Shown in pieces: positions 51,079 to 64,000 of a stretch of 64,000 bases of DNA. The DNA lies in the NCBI RefSeq assembly GCF_000003815.2, contig NC_049980.1:14362405-14426404 (forward strand), read 5' to 3'. Source of the stretch: Branchiostoma floridae (lineage: Eukaryota; Chordata; Leptocardii; Amphioxiformes; Branchiostomatidae). Position numbers and translations under genes: made by a program. Position 1 is the stretch's first letter; every line of letters starts with the position of its first letter. The notes beneath the pieces are model-generated. The model was not told where the DNA came from and made no database searches. It was given only the letters and a program-made list of their open reading frames with translations.

Positions 51079-52499
51079 AAAGCATTTGAGGAGCGAAGAT
51101 AAGAAAAGAGAGAAATCATAGTCTCATGGTTCTTGTTTAAAGTCTGTGACTAAATCCCGTTGCGAAATATCTCATCTTTCCGAGATGAAGCGATTAACCG
51201 TTGAGTACGGTACAGTTGGATGGATGCAATGGTTCGCGACCTTTGGTGTGCAAATTATACGTGACATTTACACCCTATGTTTCAACACCAAGAGTTCTAT
51301 TTATAGCAGAAACCTGATGCCTGATGCCATAAATAGCAACAGCATTCGATTTCTGGAGGTTGGGGATTTCACACTACCTGCTCAGTCGACCCTGCAGCAA
51401 GACTTCGTGCTGAGAATACCGACCAGATGATGTTACAGAAAATTACTCAGAGATGTGCTAATAGACATTACATTGTGCATAGCTTGTTGTAAAAGAGGGT
51501 GAAATCTCGAAGGTATAAACCAAAGACGTTAAACATAAAGTTGATATTGGAATAAACCCAACCCTTTGGCACGTATCAATGCGTGAAGCTATGAAGACGC
51601 TGTTTATACCCCTGCGCCCTGCCCAACATCAATGGATATGAATGTAGAATCTTCGGAGATCAAAATCTAAGTACCAGCGTCATTATTGTAGTGCACTGCT
51701 GTATACGACAGATCACTCGAGGAGGTGAATTGAACCTCATTGGATAATCTTAGTTAACCATTACGAGACTTTTAGATGAACTGGCATTTTTTTTTCACTG
51801 TGCTGATTAGATGGTGGCTGTATTTTTCTGACCTGGACAGACTTTTTCATTGGCTCTTCTATTCTAAACATAGAATACCAGTGTAGATACTACTACGCTC
51901 TCTTATACCGAATATATGTACGTTTCTTATTCTTTATTTCGTATATATACATAATATAAAAGAAAACATTTTTGTGCATTTTTCCATACGTCTGGCTGTG
52001 CGAGCTGAACAGCTAAACCAATAAATACATAGATAAAACAGGAAATTAATTTCTTTTTCAATTTTAGGGGGTTTTCTTCGAAATTTCTATTCTATTCTGT
52101 CATTTTTCCCTTTACAGGCTCGTTCTCATTTAAATGTCGAAATGCTGTCGCCTGACTTTACGGCTTGATATGGAGAAAATTATAGACAACGTCACTGATT
52201 CCTTCATTTTTCCATAACCCCTGTAATGTTTTACAAAAGATGCACAACAACATTCGTATTGGTTGATGGCTTAGACTGTTATTATAGCCACGAGTCGGAT
52301 TTCACACCCTGAAAAATGGCTGTCGCCTGAGAAGAAACGAAGAATTCAAATAGTAGCCAAAAATGTAACAAATCAGTTCCCAGAATAATTGTTCGGCAGG
52401 TGAAACCCACTACCAAGGCCCTCTGACCGATCACGTCAGATCGCTCCTGTCACTGATCTTGGAGGCTGTGTGAGGTGGTTTATGCCTGTCGCCAGATTC

Positions 52500-52875
52500 T
52501 GTAACAAACGTTACCACCACGAGTACGATGGTTGCCACGGTTTTATTATCCGCGTATAAGACTAGAAATGACCATTTTTGTGACGCTGTACAGTTTTTCT
52601 GGCTTCCTAAAGAAACAAGAAAGGGTTGGTGACTGTTATTTGTATCCCACCTTGCTTAACAAAATGTTGTACAGAAATGACTGTAACAAACGTTACCATT
52701 GTTCGATGCTGTCTAAGCTTTCTATTTGACCTGGTGTAAAAAAGCTGCCCACTTTTCAAATGTTCCTTGGGACATCCACTTATACCCAAATGATGTAGTC
52801 AATAAGGTAAGTCCTTTAGAAGAATACAGGGTAAAGTTTACTGTTGTAACAAACGTTACCGGTAACGTTTGTTAC
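52500..52875. repeat. Three TGTAACAAACGTTACC copies and a 30-bp palindrome
   Basis: The 16-base word occurs at 52500-52515, 52682-52697 and 52845-52860, about 180 and 163 bp apart. The third copy runs straight into its own complement (GGTAACGTTTGTTAC, 52861-52875), making a perfect loop-free palindrome from 52846 to 52875. Confidence 0.95.
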
Positions 52876-54689
52876 CCGCCCTGTAATGTATTACCAATGG
52901 GACCGAAAATAATAAGTTGCCATTTTTTGGCTATGATTAAAAGAGGAATTTTCCTAAACAACCAGGTAGTTTTCACTGAAAATAAAGCCGATTTATTTTT
53001 CGACCCAAAAAATGCCATTTTCGACATTTCAATGAGAACGAGTGTACAATAAGGCAATGGAATATCATCATATGACTCACCCGGTTTATATTGATGAAGA
53101 TACACATATTGATGAAAGTTAGACATCCAGGTGACGCGATAGCCAGTGCAAAACTTAATCAAACATCTAGATAGAGTATAAATCAACCCAGTTGCTAGAG
53201 TAATTTTTGTACAATTAATCTTTCCGACATCAGGAAGTGATCCGCCCTGGAGGTATGTAGGAGTGTATGTCACCATGGTGATTTTTGCAGAGGAAAGCAA
53301 CACGCCGCATCGGTAAGCCGGATGTATTTTGACCCATAATTAGCTAAAATTTAACAACAATACATCTTCCGGGGGGATATGACTCAAATATCCGTTTTCC
53401 AAAACGCCAAGCGTGTACGCAGGTGAACGCTACATTATGTTGGTATTAAACAACGAAATTTAAGCACATCATCAGAATACGGATCAGGTACCGTTAGATC
53501 ACAACCCACAGCAAGCCAACCTTACACACCATATTCCACTGGGGGGCAACTTACTGTGCATGCATCTGAGATTCATGCTTCTGTGAGAACCTGCAAATAA
53601 AAGAAAAATAATAGAAATATAGTCACATATACAATGTTCACAGAACCACTTGAGACCACTGCTCAACATCCCTGCCTGGAGATCATCATCTCAAAGGACC
53701 TCGAGTGGTTAACTCGATTCAACCTTAGACAAGGCCAACAGGACACTGAGGTTGTTTTTTTTAATTTCTCAAACAAGCTATGGTGGGGGGATAGGTAAGG
53801 GCAAAAGCTTGGTACATATCTCTCACTAGACCAAGGCTGTGTCTGGGACCTACACAAGCACCAGTATGCCCAATCGAATGTGTTAGAAGGTAAGGTTGGT
53901 TCAGAAACAGCACAGAAATGAGCTCGTACATGTATGTATGTACTAGAAAGGCATTTTCGCGAAATTCATAATGCTTTCCCCGTAGCCTTTTGTCAAGTTA
54001 CCCGCACACAATGCTATACCATTAGGCTCGCCTTAGCTATAGTATAGTGTGTGATTAAAAAATGATACATCAAATATACTGATGCACATCTAATCTCTGG
54101 TTGGTTCACGACAATTCTAAGCTCTACGAAGAACGCTCCAGAAAAAAACAGTAGTCCTGCTATTCAAAGCATTGTTGAACAATCTGCAATCTGGTAGCAG
54201 AACCGAATGATGACTACATAACCAGGAACACGAACATAACACCAGGTCACCGCTACCGGTTTATTACATGCATAACAGACATTTATATCACACTCTATCT
54301 ACACACATAGTTATCTGTATCTGTGCCTTTATACTAGATATAGCCACCCTTCCGCGTAACACACCAGCCTCGCTAAAGCATCAACAGTAGACAACTTCAG
54401 GTTGGGGTTGTCCCAGTTTTTGGGCCACCCCAACCCCAAGCAATACTACAAGCCACCGCAAAGAAATTGGCATGCTCATTGGGTATGATCAGGTGTGTCA
54501 ACTATCCTGACCCATGAAGCTCACAACAGAACCCCTTAGGCCACAGCAAGTAAATTTTATGGATGACATCAGCGCGCGCATTAATTTTCGCCTGATTTCA
54601 GAAAAAAAAACAAGATTTTTTTTTTTCTTCTGCAGGGATGGTCAACATGACGATAAAGTATCAAAATGGGCAAATACATTGTGTTGTAG

Positions 54690-55025
54690 CCTAATAATTG
54701 TACTTGTAGAAGTGAGACTCGCGAGGTACCCAGGACTGTAGTTGTAGAAATGAAATTTATTGGATAGTTGTAAAAGTGACACCAATACGGAAGCTATGTG
54801 TGTGGTTACCAACTTTGTTGGTGATGTCAGTTGTTGGCTCTGATACCATGTTTTGTCCATTTAATTCTTTTTACAACAGTCATCACAACTTTATGGTGCC
54901 TATTTTTGAAAATGTAGCCATCTTGTTTTTTTTACCCATCTTGTTTTTTTTTCGCCCTATCGCACTATTTTTGCAGTCTGCAGAGGATGTCATCCATTAA
55001 ATTTACTTGCTGTGGCCTTAGGTAC
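54690..55025 (+). repeat. Dispersed repeat, copy 2
   Basis: GTACTTGTAGAAGTGAGACT and GTTGTAGAAATGAA words are followed by TTTTTTCGCCCTATCGCACT, TCTGCAGAGGATGTCATCC and TTTACTTGCTGTGGCCT, in the same order as at 33245-33620. Confidence 0.6.
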
Positions 55026-56419
55026 CTTATCGCATTTTGGTTATTGTTCACTAGCCTGGTCTTCCATATCACAGAAGAAAATTCATACATAACAAAGCTA
55101 AATCTTCTCGCTTGGTTCTCCGTCGTGACTTTAACCTCTCAAGCTGCAGGCTGCGCTGCTGGTACATGGTAAGCAATTCTTTTTACTTTTCCAGAGGACT
55201 CTTGGCAGTCTTGCCACACAACAAAAACCAGCAATTCTTCGCGATCTTATTTAACGTAGGCCTCATAGATACATGGCACACCAAGCTAGTACAAACGCAT
55301 ACAGATCTAGACACGATGAAGCCAAAAGTATTGCTATGAAAAGCACCCAAGTATCAAGATGTGAATCGGGCTATGATGCTTTAGCCATGTAAATGATTAA
55401 CAGCAAAGAGTTTGTTTGCTTCTTCGACGGACTTTTCTTTATTTTCATCACCTCCACCGGGCGTACTATGCCGTGCACCTGGACGTTATGCCGTGGCAAA
55501 GGGTCTTGTTTAATACTATGTAGATGCTAGGTGTAATGAAGCCAAAAACGACCCAAAAGTATTTTCAATGATTGTATATACTTGCTATAAACAACGGACA
55601 AAACCCAAGCCATGGATGTTGCTTAGAACTATACGAGACTGGAGACATTTACTGCAATTCGTCTTAACTGATTGAAAACAAATTGAACCTCTTGACAAGG
55701 CTGAAATGAGAATTTCGCGATGAAAAGTGTATCAACCTAGGCCGTACCATTTTACATTTAACCTGGTCTTCAACGATAATCATAAAAAATAACGTGACAA
55801 AAATAACATCCTACAGCACAAGTATGTCATCGTTAGGGCACAGATATCCATGTGTAAATGTAGGTGAAAACGATGGTATGTTTGTGACCCTTTGTCACTC
55901 CAAAAAGTTTTTTGTCCTTGTTTCGTTTTCAAACAACAGTATACGATTACGTATACGGCTCTTGTCACACATACAGGGCCCTTCTAGAACCTTGCTCCTG
56001 ACCACTCCCCAATCGAGTTCGTTGTGAGTAGCCTGGAATCCATCCTATTCTAGCTCCATTTGGCTTCCCTGATAGTATCCAAGCATGTAGAAGTACAGAT
56101 AACCGACCAACTCCAAAACATAGATTATCTAACTCCCTACCATAATCTTGAGAAGGCCATGGTCGCTATGTTTGTAAGGGGATCCATGAACACCTGTCAT
56201 CAAAACTGTGGCTGCCCTGCTTAGGTGATAAGCCTTATATGTAGTCATCATGTCTAGATGGCGATAACAGCTTTTAACTGGAGACAAAATCATAAAGACA
56301 CGTGTGACACGTGTTCATATCACAAACATCATAGACACACGTATTCTGTACAGGGCACGCCTGGAAAGCAGTGCGCAAAGTACTGAGTGTGTCTACCCTG
56401 TACAAAGAAAACAGAAATA

Positions 56420-56442
56420 AATAAATAAATAAGTGACAGACA
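56420..56442. repeat. AAAT tetranucleotide run
   Basis: Five or so AAAT units (AAATAAATAAATAAATAAG). Confidence 0.9.
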
Positions 56443-59400
56443 GGTTTTTGTTGACGATAAGGCGTATTTCACCTGTTGATAAGTATGTTTACAATTTGAA
56501 AATCATTCCAGATCATCGGCAGTAGACGAGCCATATTCCTCCACATGAATCATATTTAAATGCTCGTTTTTGCTGCTTTCCTGCATTTTTTCCTGATAAT
56601 TTGTGTTGTTCGATAGTAAACAACCTTGACAACAGAGTATCCTTTCGGGCTGAACAATGCAAGAAATTAGAAACGATAAGGCGCTATGTAATGTTGGCCA
56701 ACTGAGCACGAATTAAAATGGCACGAGCAAGCAGGGAGAACACGGGGAAAACAACTTTGACACAGCTACAACGATTTTCCTGCCACTTTTTCAAACATGC
56801 ATTTTACAATGCTTTCCAAAATCTATTCCAAACATTGTCATCGTAATTAGGAACTCTTTTAAGTAACAGATAACTGTTGAACAGGAATACGGTGATCAAT
56901 TGGAACCAGACCTACCTCCAACCGTGGTTCAACAATTCGTGTTTAAAATTATATACATTGATCGAAAAAAAATGGATGACAGAGAAACCAATAGTACAAA
57001 TGGTAGGTTAGAAATATGTCTGTCTTCTTCGTCCCTGAAATATGACCACGTAGCCACGGAAACAAAGAATGCCTCATCAGCTAATGTATTTCGACCAACG
57101 AAATCATCAGTGACCAAAATGCGATCACTGCAGGAACAACAATCTCTTTCGATTTTATTGTCGTATTTCATCAGTCAATGCAGTCATTGGAACCTTGTCA
57201 TATGTTTTGTCTAGTATACTAAAACGAAAACAGATTAATCTAGAAAATATACCATAACTTATTAACAGGACAACAAAAACTTTTGTCAGTAGAGACACCA
57301 GAGAATAGATACTAACCTCCTAAGTGTCAATTGTATATATCACAAGATAGATATCACAAATTGGCCCTTATTTAAATTTTTACAATTCGATATTTTTGGC
57401 AACGTCATCAGTTTCAACAGTACCTCACAGGCTTTGAAAAGTAAGACAGTCCATTCTTTTCAAATAAACAATCCTGCCACGGAAAAATTAACTTTTTTTG
57501 TTCCCCAATCTATGCTAAGGAGTTAGACAGAGGACCTAAGGAGTGTCATATGAACATGTTAACGAGTAATAAATGTCGGGACAAACAACAGTCAAAATGG
57601 CGAAAGTAGATAATATGTCTGCGCAAAGAGTTACTCCCAAGCCTACCGTTGTTTGGATCTTAAAAAAAGAATGCACTTCCTGACTCCAGTCTATTATGAT
57701 TCACTACCTGACATATCGGAAATGTTGTTAGGTGTTAAGACTAGGATAATACTTCATTAAAACATTATAGATAATTGCTTAAGGCACATTACCTCTTGGT
57801 AGTCTCCTACCGCAGCAGAAAAACCAACGGCAATGGAACCCAAAAAGCGCGGATGGATATATGAATCTAGTACTTCGGTGTAATCGTTGTAGCGTCGCAG
57901 AAAACACTAGTTGTTTACACGGCTTTGTCGGCTGATTTCCATGCAGAATTGTCCAGTGCGACCTTCAAAAACAATTTATAGCATTTCTGAAGACAAACAA
58001 ATAATACATCGCTGTAGGCTTACCAACAACTATCCACAAACCCAGAAAAACAAGGTGAGTGATAATGTGATTGGTCGGTGACGATGACGTCAGTGTTATA
58101 CAAATATGGAGTTCTGGCGACCTTAGAAATCTTAATGGCATATTGTCCCAGGAAAGCAGCCAGACTTTTTCTTCTTTCTCAACACCACCAAATGTTCATG
58201 ATCACAGGCAACAGTCATGATACTGACATGCCATCCTATCTGGTTCTTGCGTCGTACGACGATGGTGTTCTAAGGACACAATGACTAGGGTACATGGATG
58301 ACATCCTCTGGAGACCCTAAAACTAATGCAGGAGGGCAAAAGAAATCCATCCAAAATGTTGCTAAACCACAGGACTACAAAGCTGGTACAATTGGAGCAC
58401 AGAGCACGTGTATCAAAAGAAACAACAGGTCTTTATTTGTAGAAGGCACATGTATGTTGTCTTCTTTAAGGGCATTTGAGGGCAATTTGACAGCATTATC
58501 ACGTTGTTTGGTAGGACATAACGACTTGTAGGACAACCCGGCCATCATGCGGCAATATGTGTCGACTTGCGTGAGTCTCGGAGCAGGTGATTGCGCCCGC
58601 GGATGTCATCCCTCAAATAAAGTCAGTGTGGCCTAAACAACGAAGAGAATAAGGTAACAGTTACATAACAACCGGAAGTGTATCGTTGAGACTCGTTCTT
58701 TTTTGTACCTTCTACATATTTGACTTGTGAATTTGAAAGAGCAATCTTTGGATAAACCAACTGCAAGGTTCACCTTCAAACCATTTTGAAAAAAAGATTA
58801 AACGACCCAACTTAAATTACTATGGAGTAGTAAATAATTCTTTATTTTTTCAGCCTTTTCCTTGTCTACTTTATCATATTCCTACATGCATGTTTGAAAG
58901 TCATTGTGGGATGACGAGTGGGGGATTACAACCAGTATTTATACATGTGACAACTTAGTGAACGGGGCCCGGGTATGAGGTCTAAGCACCTTTACACCAA
59001 ACGGCGATCGCTGAGCGACCGTACAGCGACCAAAATGGGATTTAAAAGGTTTAAAAGTACAAGACAATAACATATACAGAATGTGTGCGCCCTCAGATCT
59101 TTTGTCGCACAGATGTCAAAGCCTCTAGTGGAAGGGGTCGTAATGCTATCCGTCGGTGCCAACGATGACGTCTGTCCCAGTTATATATGTTTATTCTGAT
59201 ACTGTTCTTTCATGGCTGATTACTCGTAGTACTCCTCAGTACTCTTCCTCCTTCAGTCTCTACTGTATGTCATTGTACACTAATGTTTGCTTGTTGTCTG
59301 GGCCACTAGATAACACACTGGAGTATCTTATCCAGAAAGAATCATATCTTGAGACATGTTACATTTGGCATGCGTATAACACGATGCCTCGTAAGGAGAT

Positions 59401-60402
59401 ATTTCTATATTGGTCGTAATTATTTGTCATCTATCGTAATTGCTTGTCTTCTTTTCCATACCATCTATTGACTGTAGTGTCGGAGGGAGTGGATTACATG
59501 AATTTGAGTCACTCCAGATACGCTTTTATTCAATCACTACCGGAACTAGCCTCGACTTCAAATCTTGCAAAATAGCTGGGTCGAACTAGTAGTACTGTTG
59601 ACCTTTTGTCTTGGTTCCTGCCTATGTTGTTTAAATAATAACACGAGCAACAGGAAACATATACGTTCGTGTTGTCAACAAGCATCGAGACTATTTCAGC
59701 ACTGTTGGATTACGAAGTATTTCACGATTACACTCAATTTTGCCACATTTCAAACTGTTTAAGAATAGCCGTGATATGATGTGACTTAGGTATTCTAATT
59801 CCAACAAATTTAAAACCCATTTGAAGAGATGTTGATCATCAAATGTGTCTAGAACATGGAAAGCCCTACTCGAGCTGCACAGTGTACATGTACATGTATC
59901 CTAACAAAGTCTCGTGGTCGGCACCCTCTACGTTTTCACAACTGTTTGGGTTCGAAAGTAAACTTTGTCTCGTACATCTTTGAAGACATCTAAATTCACA
60001 AAAGTTTTAGAATGGTATGTGTAGTTAATAGAAACGAAATATATAGTGAATAGAAACTAGTATGCTAACCTAGCGACTATAATGCATTCTTGATATGTAT
60101 ATGGATGTTTACTTTATATCTTCAAGATTGACTTTATCTAAATTCAGTGGATGCGAATTTAATTACGTATTTTCTGTCAATGATTTTCATTAGATGATCA
60201 TTTCAATAAAAGCGTTAGTGAGACAAAACTTATGGACTCGTAATTCTAGCTTTTCTGCTTTTGTCACTCCATCTCAAGCAGTGCATATAAAAGAACATAA
60301 CTACCTGATTAATAAAAAGTGTAAAATATTGGCAATTTACTATCGAATGTGTACCTCTACCTGTTTAATTTAAAAAATAAAAACATCATACATATAATTT
60401 GT

Positions 60403-60519
60403 GATGATTCTGGCTGCTCGGCTGAAGAACTGCCCAAGGCTATTGAGGATGGGGAAGGATGGAGGAAGAGAGTCATGGCCATCTGTGCAACCAGCACGCC
60501 CGGATGAAGATGATGATGT
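60403..60519 (+). pseudogene. 3' end of a non-LTR retrotransposon
   Basis: The plus strand encodes DDSGCSAEELPKAIEDGEGW followed by RKRVMAICATSTPG and a TGA at 60505-60507. This 'EELP.A..D...WR.RV......ST' ending is typical of the C-terminus of LINE reverse transcriptases. An AGATGATGATG tail follows at once, as in elements with short tandem 3' tails. It is a severely 5'-truncated insertion; the source clade is not determined. Confidence 0.65.
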
Positions 60520-62039
60520 TCCTTCACCTGCTTAACGTTTATTTCCTCTCGATGCTGTTGAACATGTAAAGGAATTGACTTTTTATAATGATAACTTTAC
60601 TGCATGTTCATGCCCGAAGGCAAACAGTAAAGCAAACAAAGAAAAGCAGTGGTATGCATAATTGTACACTTAACAAAGAAGGAAAATTAGATTTATAGAT
60701 AAAATTAAAAGGGAAATAACATCTATTCCACAAATCAGCAGCAGGGAAAGTAGCAATCTATGGCATATGTTTGGGCCTCTGTTGGTCGTAAAACTTTACA
60801 CTCTTTAGCAAAGAAGCAGCCAAATTTTTTACCTCCAATACGGTAAAATGTGTACTGCACTTCATCATAGGGTGTACTATATTTGCCAATGATAAAGTTG
60901 TCCAATTAGTTAAACAGAAGTAAATTCTCTCACTTAGATTATATGAGCAGCATTGAACAATTTATATTCCTATATTGCGTTTCGATAAACTGACTACAGC
61001 TAAACCCATACAATCCTACATTTTCACCATTTCCAAGAAGTGAGAAGAAGCTGAACCCACATGCTAGAATGTTAGGCTCGTACCGAAATTACTATGTCTG
61101 TAAAACTGTCTTTGCTGTGACAATTTACTTACTAGGTCAGTTGGGCAAAACGTGCAATAAAAGTCTTCAGTCATTCATTATTCAGCATTAGCTGTCCAGA
61201 ATGACATCGTCCATGAAGTAACTTGAACTGAAATTTGTTTAGCTCCATGTTCAATGCCAAGACATGATTTGATATTAATTTTCCTAACCTTCAGTGAAGT
61301 ATAATATGTGCTTAGTGTAAGTAATGACATTCTCCTATATATTTTACAGCCTACACATTGCGTGATCGTGATTAAGTAATGGAATAAACAACTAAGATGT
61401 ACGAAATCTGGATTTTCGAGTCTTTTGAACCTTACAATTGAAAAACAAACATTTCGCATTTTTGAAGTATGAAGGTCATGTCAACAATACCTTTTGTCAA
61501 TCAATGTTCCGTTTAGCAAATTTGCAGACACTAAAGCATCGAACAACCTCTGCAAGTGAATCTTTCAATGGGTAAAATAAGTAAGAGTGATTTGAATATC
61601 GCTTACAAAGTGAGAAGCACTGTGAACGCATGCACCTCAACGACGAAGAATGTTGTTGTTTAGCATAAGTTATAAACAGTATCGATATCATAAATTATGT
61701 ACTATTCATAACCGACCCGCGGCCGTTTGAAAGTCTGTTAGGTAATAAGGCATTGATATTGAATGAATACCTCTTTAACTTAACCCTGTTTTCAGTGATT
61801 GCATCGATAATGGCGCATGTATTTATCTATTTACTGAGATTTACCGCATTTGTAGATGAATTAACATAAAAGGCTTTCCTGACTATCACCTTTTCAAAAT
61901 GTTAACCCGGGACCAGATTTTACGATTTGAACCACTGGAGATGGGCTCCTTGCGCCTAAGTAAGGTGGGTCTTTGATCTCGTTCGATATGTGGCTATATC
62001 CTCAAACACGAGACCACCATCTTTACGTACCTGCTGAGA

Positions 62040-62195
62040 GGACGCCTCTAACCTTTTTTATACACCTGCGTCTAGTGATGAAATACGAGTTGGGTGTAAT
62101 TCCCAAGGGCACAACACAACACAAGGCCTAGCAGGGATATAACACAAATCCTATAGATTTCTAAGTCAACATTCCTAACCATAAGGCCATTTTAC
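62040..62195 (-). mobile_element. tRNA-derived SINE remnant
   Basis: The minus strand reads AATGGCCTTATGGTTAGGAA as a degraded A-box head. TTGTGTTGTGCCCTTGGGAA and CACCCAACTC follow, the same body words as the SINEs at 11842 and 37620. Confidence 0.5.
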
Positions 62196-64000
62196 CAGCA
62201 TAAGTAATAAGCTTAATGACATTAGAAGTACCTTAGAAAATAGAAATAGTTACACAAACTGGATGACTCAATTGGACAGCTTCGCACAAACCTCGCGAGT
62301 CTTTGGTCAAGTGTCAAGTTTAGACTTACATTTAGAAATGCACAAGATAACAGTAACTCAAGTAACTGCATAGCGTTCCAGGTGACATCTATATAACGTC
62401 CTTGCTTAGACGGAATCAGCGAGAACAAACTCAAGACGCTGTCAAGGCAAGGTTGACCATGTATTACAGTTCTATATTGTAAATTGCATCATTGATAGGA
62501 TGAAGAAGGAAAAGGTCTGGAAGGGGTTCCCGGAGATGATGCATATGGAACAAATCACCTTCACTGAATTAATTAATCCGTACCGGTTTTATTATACTAC
62601 TCCCGTGACCAGTCTATCTAGTGCTAGGGTAATATTTTTACGTGCTACAGACATGAAAAAAATAGTTCCCAAAACGTGGCTTTCGAATACCGAAATGTCA
62701 CCAATATCATCATCAATGCCTATTACAGTATCCGCACAACTAAGCGGTCAGGGTTGTTGATTGTAGTGGACGTCACCCACACTGACTGTGATTTAATGCG
62801 CGGTAAAACAGAAAAAGATTTGCGACTGAAGAAAATTGTAGTTATTTATTCACTACGCTGTCTTTCTGAGAACGACGTACGACGGCTTGTCAACCTCCGC
62901 GGGCAGCCCACGCACCGGGGCGCAATCAGCACGGGCCGATCCGTACGGGCCACGCCTCGGAACTGTCATCTGTTTCATGATCCATGAAAAGAAGTAGTGG
63001 CAAGAAAACATCTCTGGTTATATCATAATTACGACTATGTTCGCCAGTCTCTCCTGCCCTTACTGAGGGACCATATAAATGCAAATGATGGTTCCATTTG
63101 CAAGGATGAATTGGTCGCCATGGCAACGACAGCCATGCGAACGACCTTCAAACGCGCTCGCCGCAAAATCCATCAATTGTGCCGTACACGGAGCCCCACA
63201 CAAACGTAATGTTTACATCCGTGGCAGTTCAAACCGCGAAACCCACTTGGTCCTTTAGAATATATGCTTATTACGTTTTGTTCTAATTCTGCAGTTACCG
63301 TATACAGGTACGTGCGTGGGTCCACATCTGAGGCTGTAAAATGATGGGGGAAATCCCGCAGTCGGATTAAAATTTGGGTGCGGTCATGATAAGAAGGATA
63401 GAAAAACGCACAAGGGTCGTACCAATAACATAGAGCCGTGTTCCCATTTAGACCTTGTGTAAATAGTATTACCTTAACAAATCCTTGTTTCACGGCTGAA
63501 ATCCCGGGTGGTCCTATTACAGGGTGGATGCAGGTGAGATGGGGACACGGCTGATCCCCGGTCGGGACGTCTTGAGGTGTAGCACCGAGGAGGTAGTTGA
63601 TAATGCACGGTAAGAAGCTGCCGACCTCCCAACTCAGAGCAAGCATGCAGTGCACAAGCAAAGCCGGAACTGTTGCGTTTTTCGTGTGTACGGACACACA
63701 AGGTTACGATACACAAATGTAAGCCAATCTCCTCCCAACTGTTGCTGCCCGCCTGCCCACGCTATTTTTAGCAAGGCTTACGTTGTGCTTCCCTGAGGTA
63801 ACGGATATCTTCGTAAGCGCTCGGCAGCATTCGGAAATGCAAATATCGTGGGCATTACCATAAGCAGCAAGTCTCGTATTCGGTCAGCGTCGCGAAGCAG
63901 CTGCGTCTGTACTGTGGTTTTACGCTTTGTGCAACTTAAGAAAACCATCCACCGCCCGCGACCGGAAACTGCATTAATTGCCGTAATTCCATACAGTGTA

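Larger units (their letters stand above)
36640..64000. other. No firm gene; repeats and weak exon candidates
   Basis: Apart from the elements listed separately, I find no recognisable protein domain. Four minus-strand intervals (48647-48598, 45881-45775, 44255-44075, 40278-40212) have splice-like borders and matching phases, but they encode no known family (see findings). The longest ORF, 63173-63697 minus (174 codons), is about the length expected by chance. Confidence 0.45.

Noticed and set aside
53557-53591. 36-bp minus-strand micro-exon with strong acceptor and GTAAGT donor
   Set aside because: Good borders, but two frames are open and no neighbouring exon fits with a recognisable protein; likely chance.
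57790-57911. Minus-strand exon-like stretch with HPRFLGSIAVGFSAAVGDYQE
   Set aside because: Its acceptor lacks a pyrimidine tract, the donor (GTAATG) is weak, and a stop sits directly upstream.
62997-63209. Plus-strand ORF with YDYVRQSLLPLLRDH and TTFKRARRKIHQ
   Set aside because: The peptide looks protein-like, but I could not place it in a family or find splice partners; kept only as a note.
63173-63697. 174-codon ORF on the minus strand, the longest apart from the PLE
   Set aside because: No recognisable domain or signal. By rough estimate an open frame of this length is expected about once by chance in 64 kb over six frames.

Overview
This is a eukaryotic, intron-rich and mostly non-coding window, about 40% GC by eye. 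It most likely comes from a lancelet (Branchiostoma). There is no prokaryotic gene layout. The one clear gene is a single animal-type RZ-family RGS gene split over five coding exons. The surrounding DNA is full of tRNA-derived SINEs, AT-rich MITE-like elements with ends like TACCTCCATGAAAT, and an 'ACTGTAAAtgcag...GTTCGCGG' element, which I recall as typical of lancelet DNA. The species call rests on that memory and on the gene; it was not tested by a search.

Layout. 1-5.1 kb: no gene; one long hairpin and one small MITE. 5.1-7.2 kb: an older AT-rich element carrying a Penelope-like retroelement (PLE) copy inserted in it. The PLE has inverted arms and a 13-bp target duplication. 7.2-10.4 kb: nothing recognised. 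10.4-13.4 kb: a nest of AT-rich MITE-like elements holding a 629-bp foldback element, a TG microsatellite and a tRNA-SINE remnant. 13.4-25.1 kb: no firm gene; pentamer repeats, a hairpin and one weak cysteine-rich exon candidate. 25.1-36.6 kb: the RGS17/19/20 (RZ) gene on the minus strand. It runs from a cysteine-string exon at 36.5 kb to the stop codon at 25,963; its introns hold SINEs and an 891-bp Harbinger-like MITE. 36.7-64 kb: no firm gene. This stretch holds SINE and LINE fossils, two assembly gaps, perfect palindromes, a repeated TGTAACAAACGTTACC motif and a 280-bp pentameric satellite.

Function. The encoded protein is predicted to be a palmitoylated, membrane-bound GTPase-activating protein for Gi/Gz-type G-protein alpha subunits. 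It is a candidate single-copy lancelet counterpart of vertebrate RGS17, RGS19 and RGS20. All four splice junctions agree in phase, and the conceptual protein is 226 residues. Nothing else in the window forms a pathway with it; the rest is transposon and repeat biology. The most unusual non-genic structures are the PLE insertion with its inverted arm, the assembly gap bounded by a perfect inverted repeat, and the palindrome cluster at 52.5-52.9 kb.
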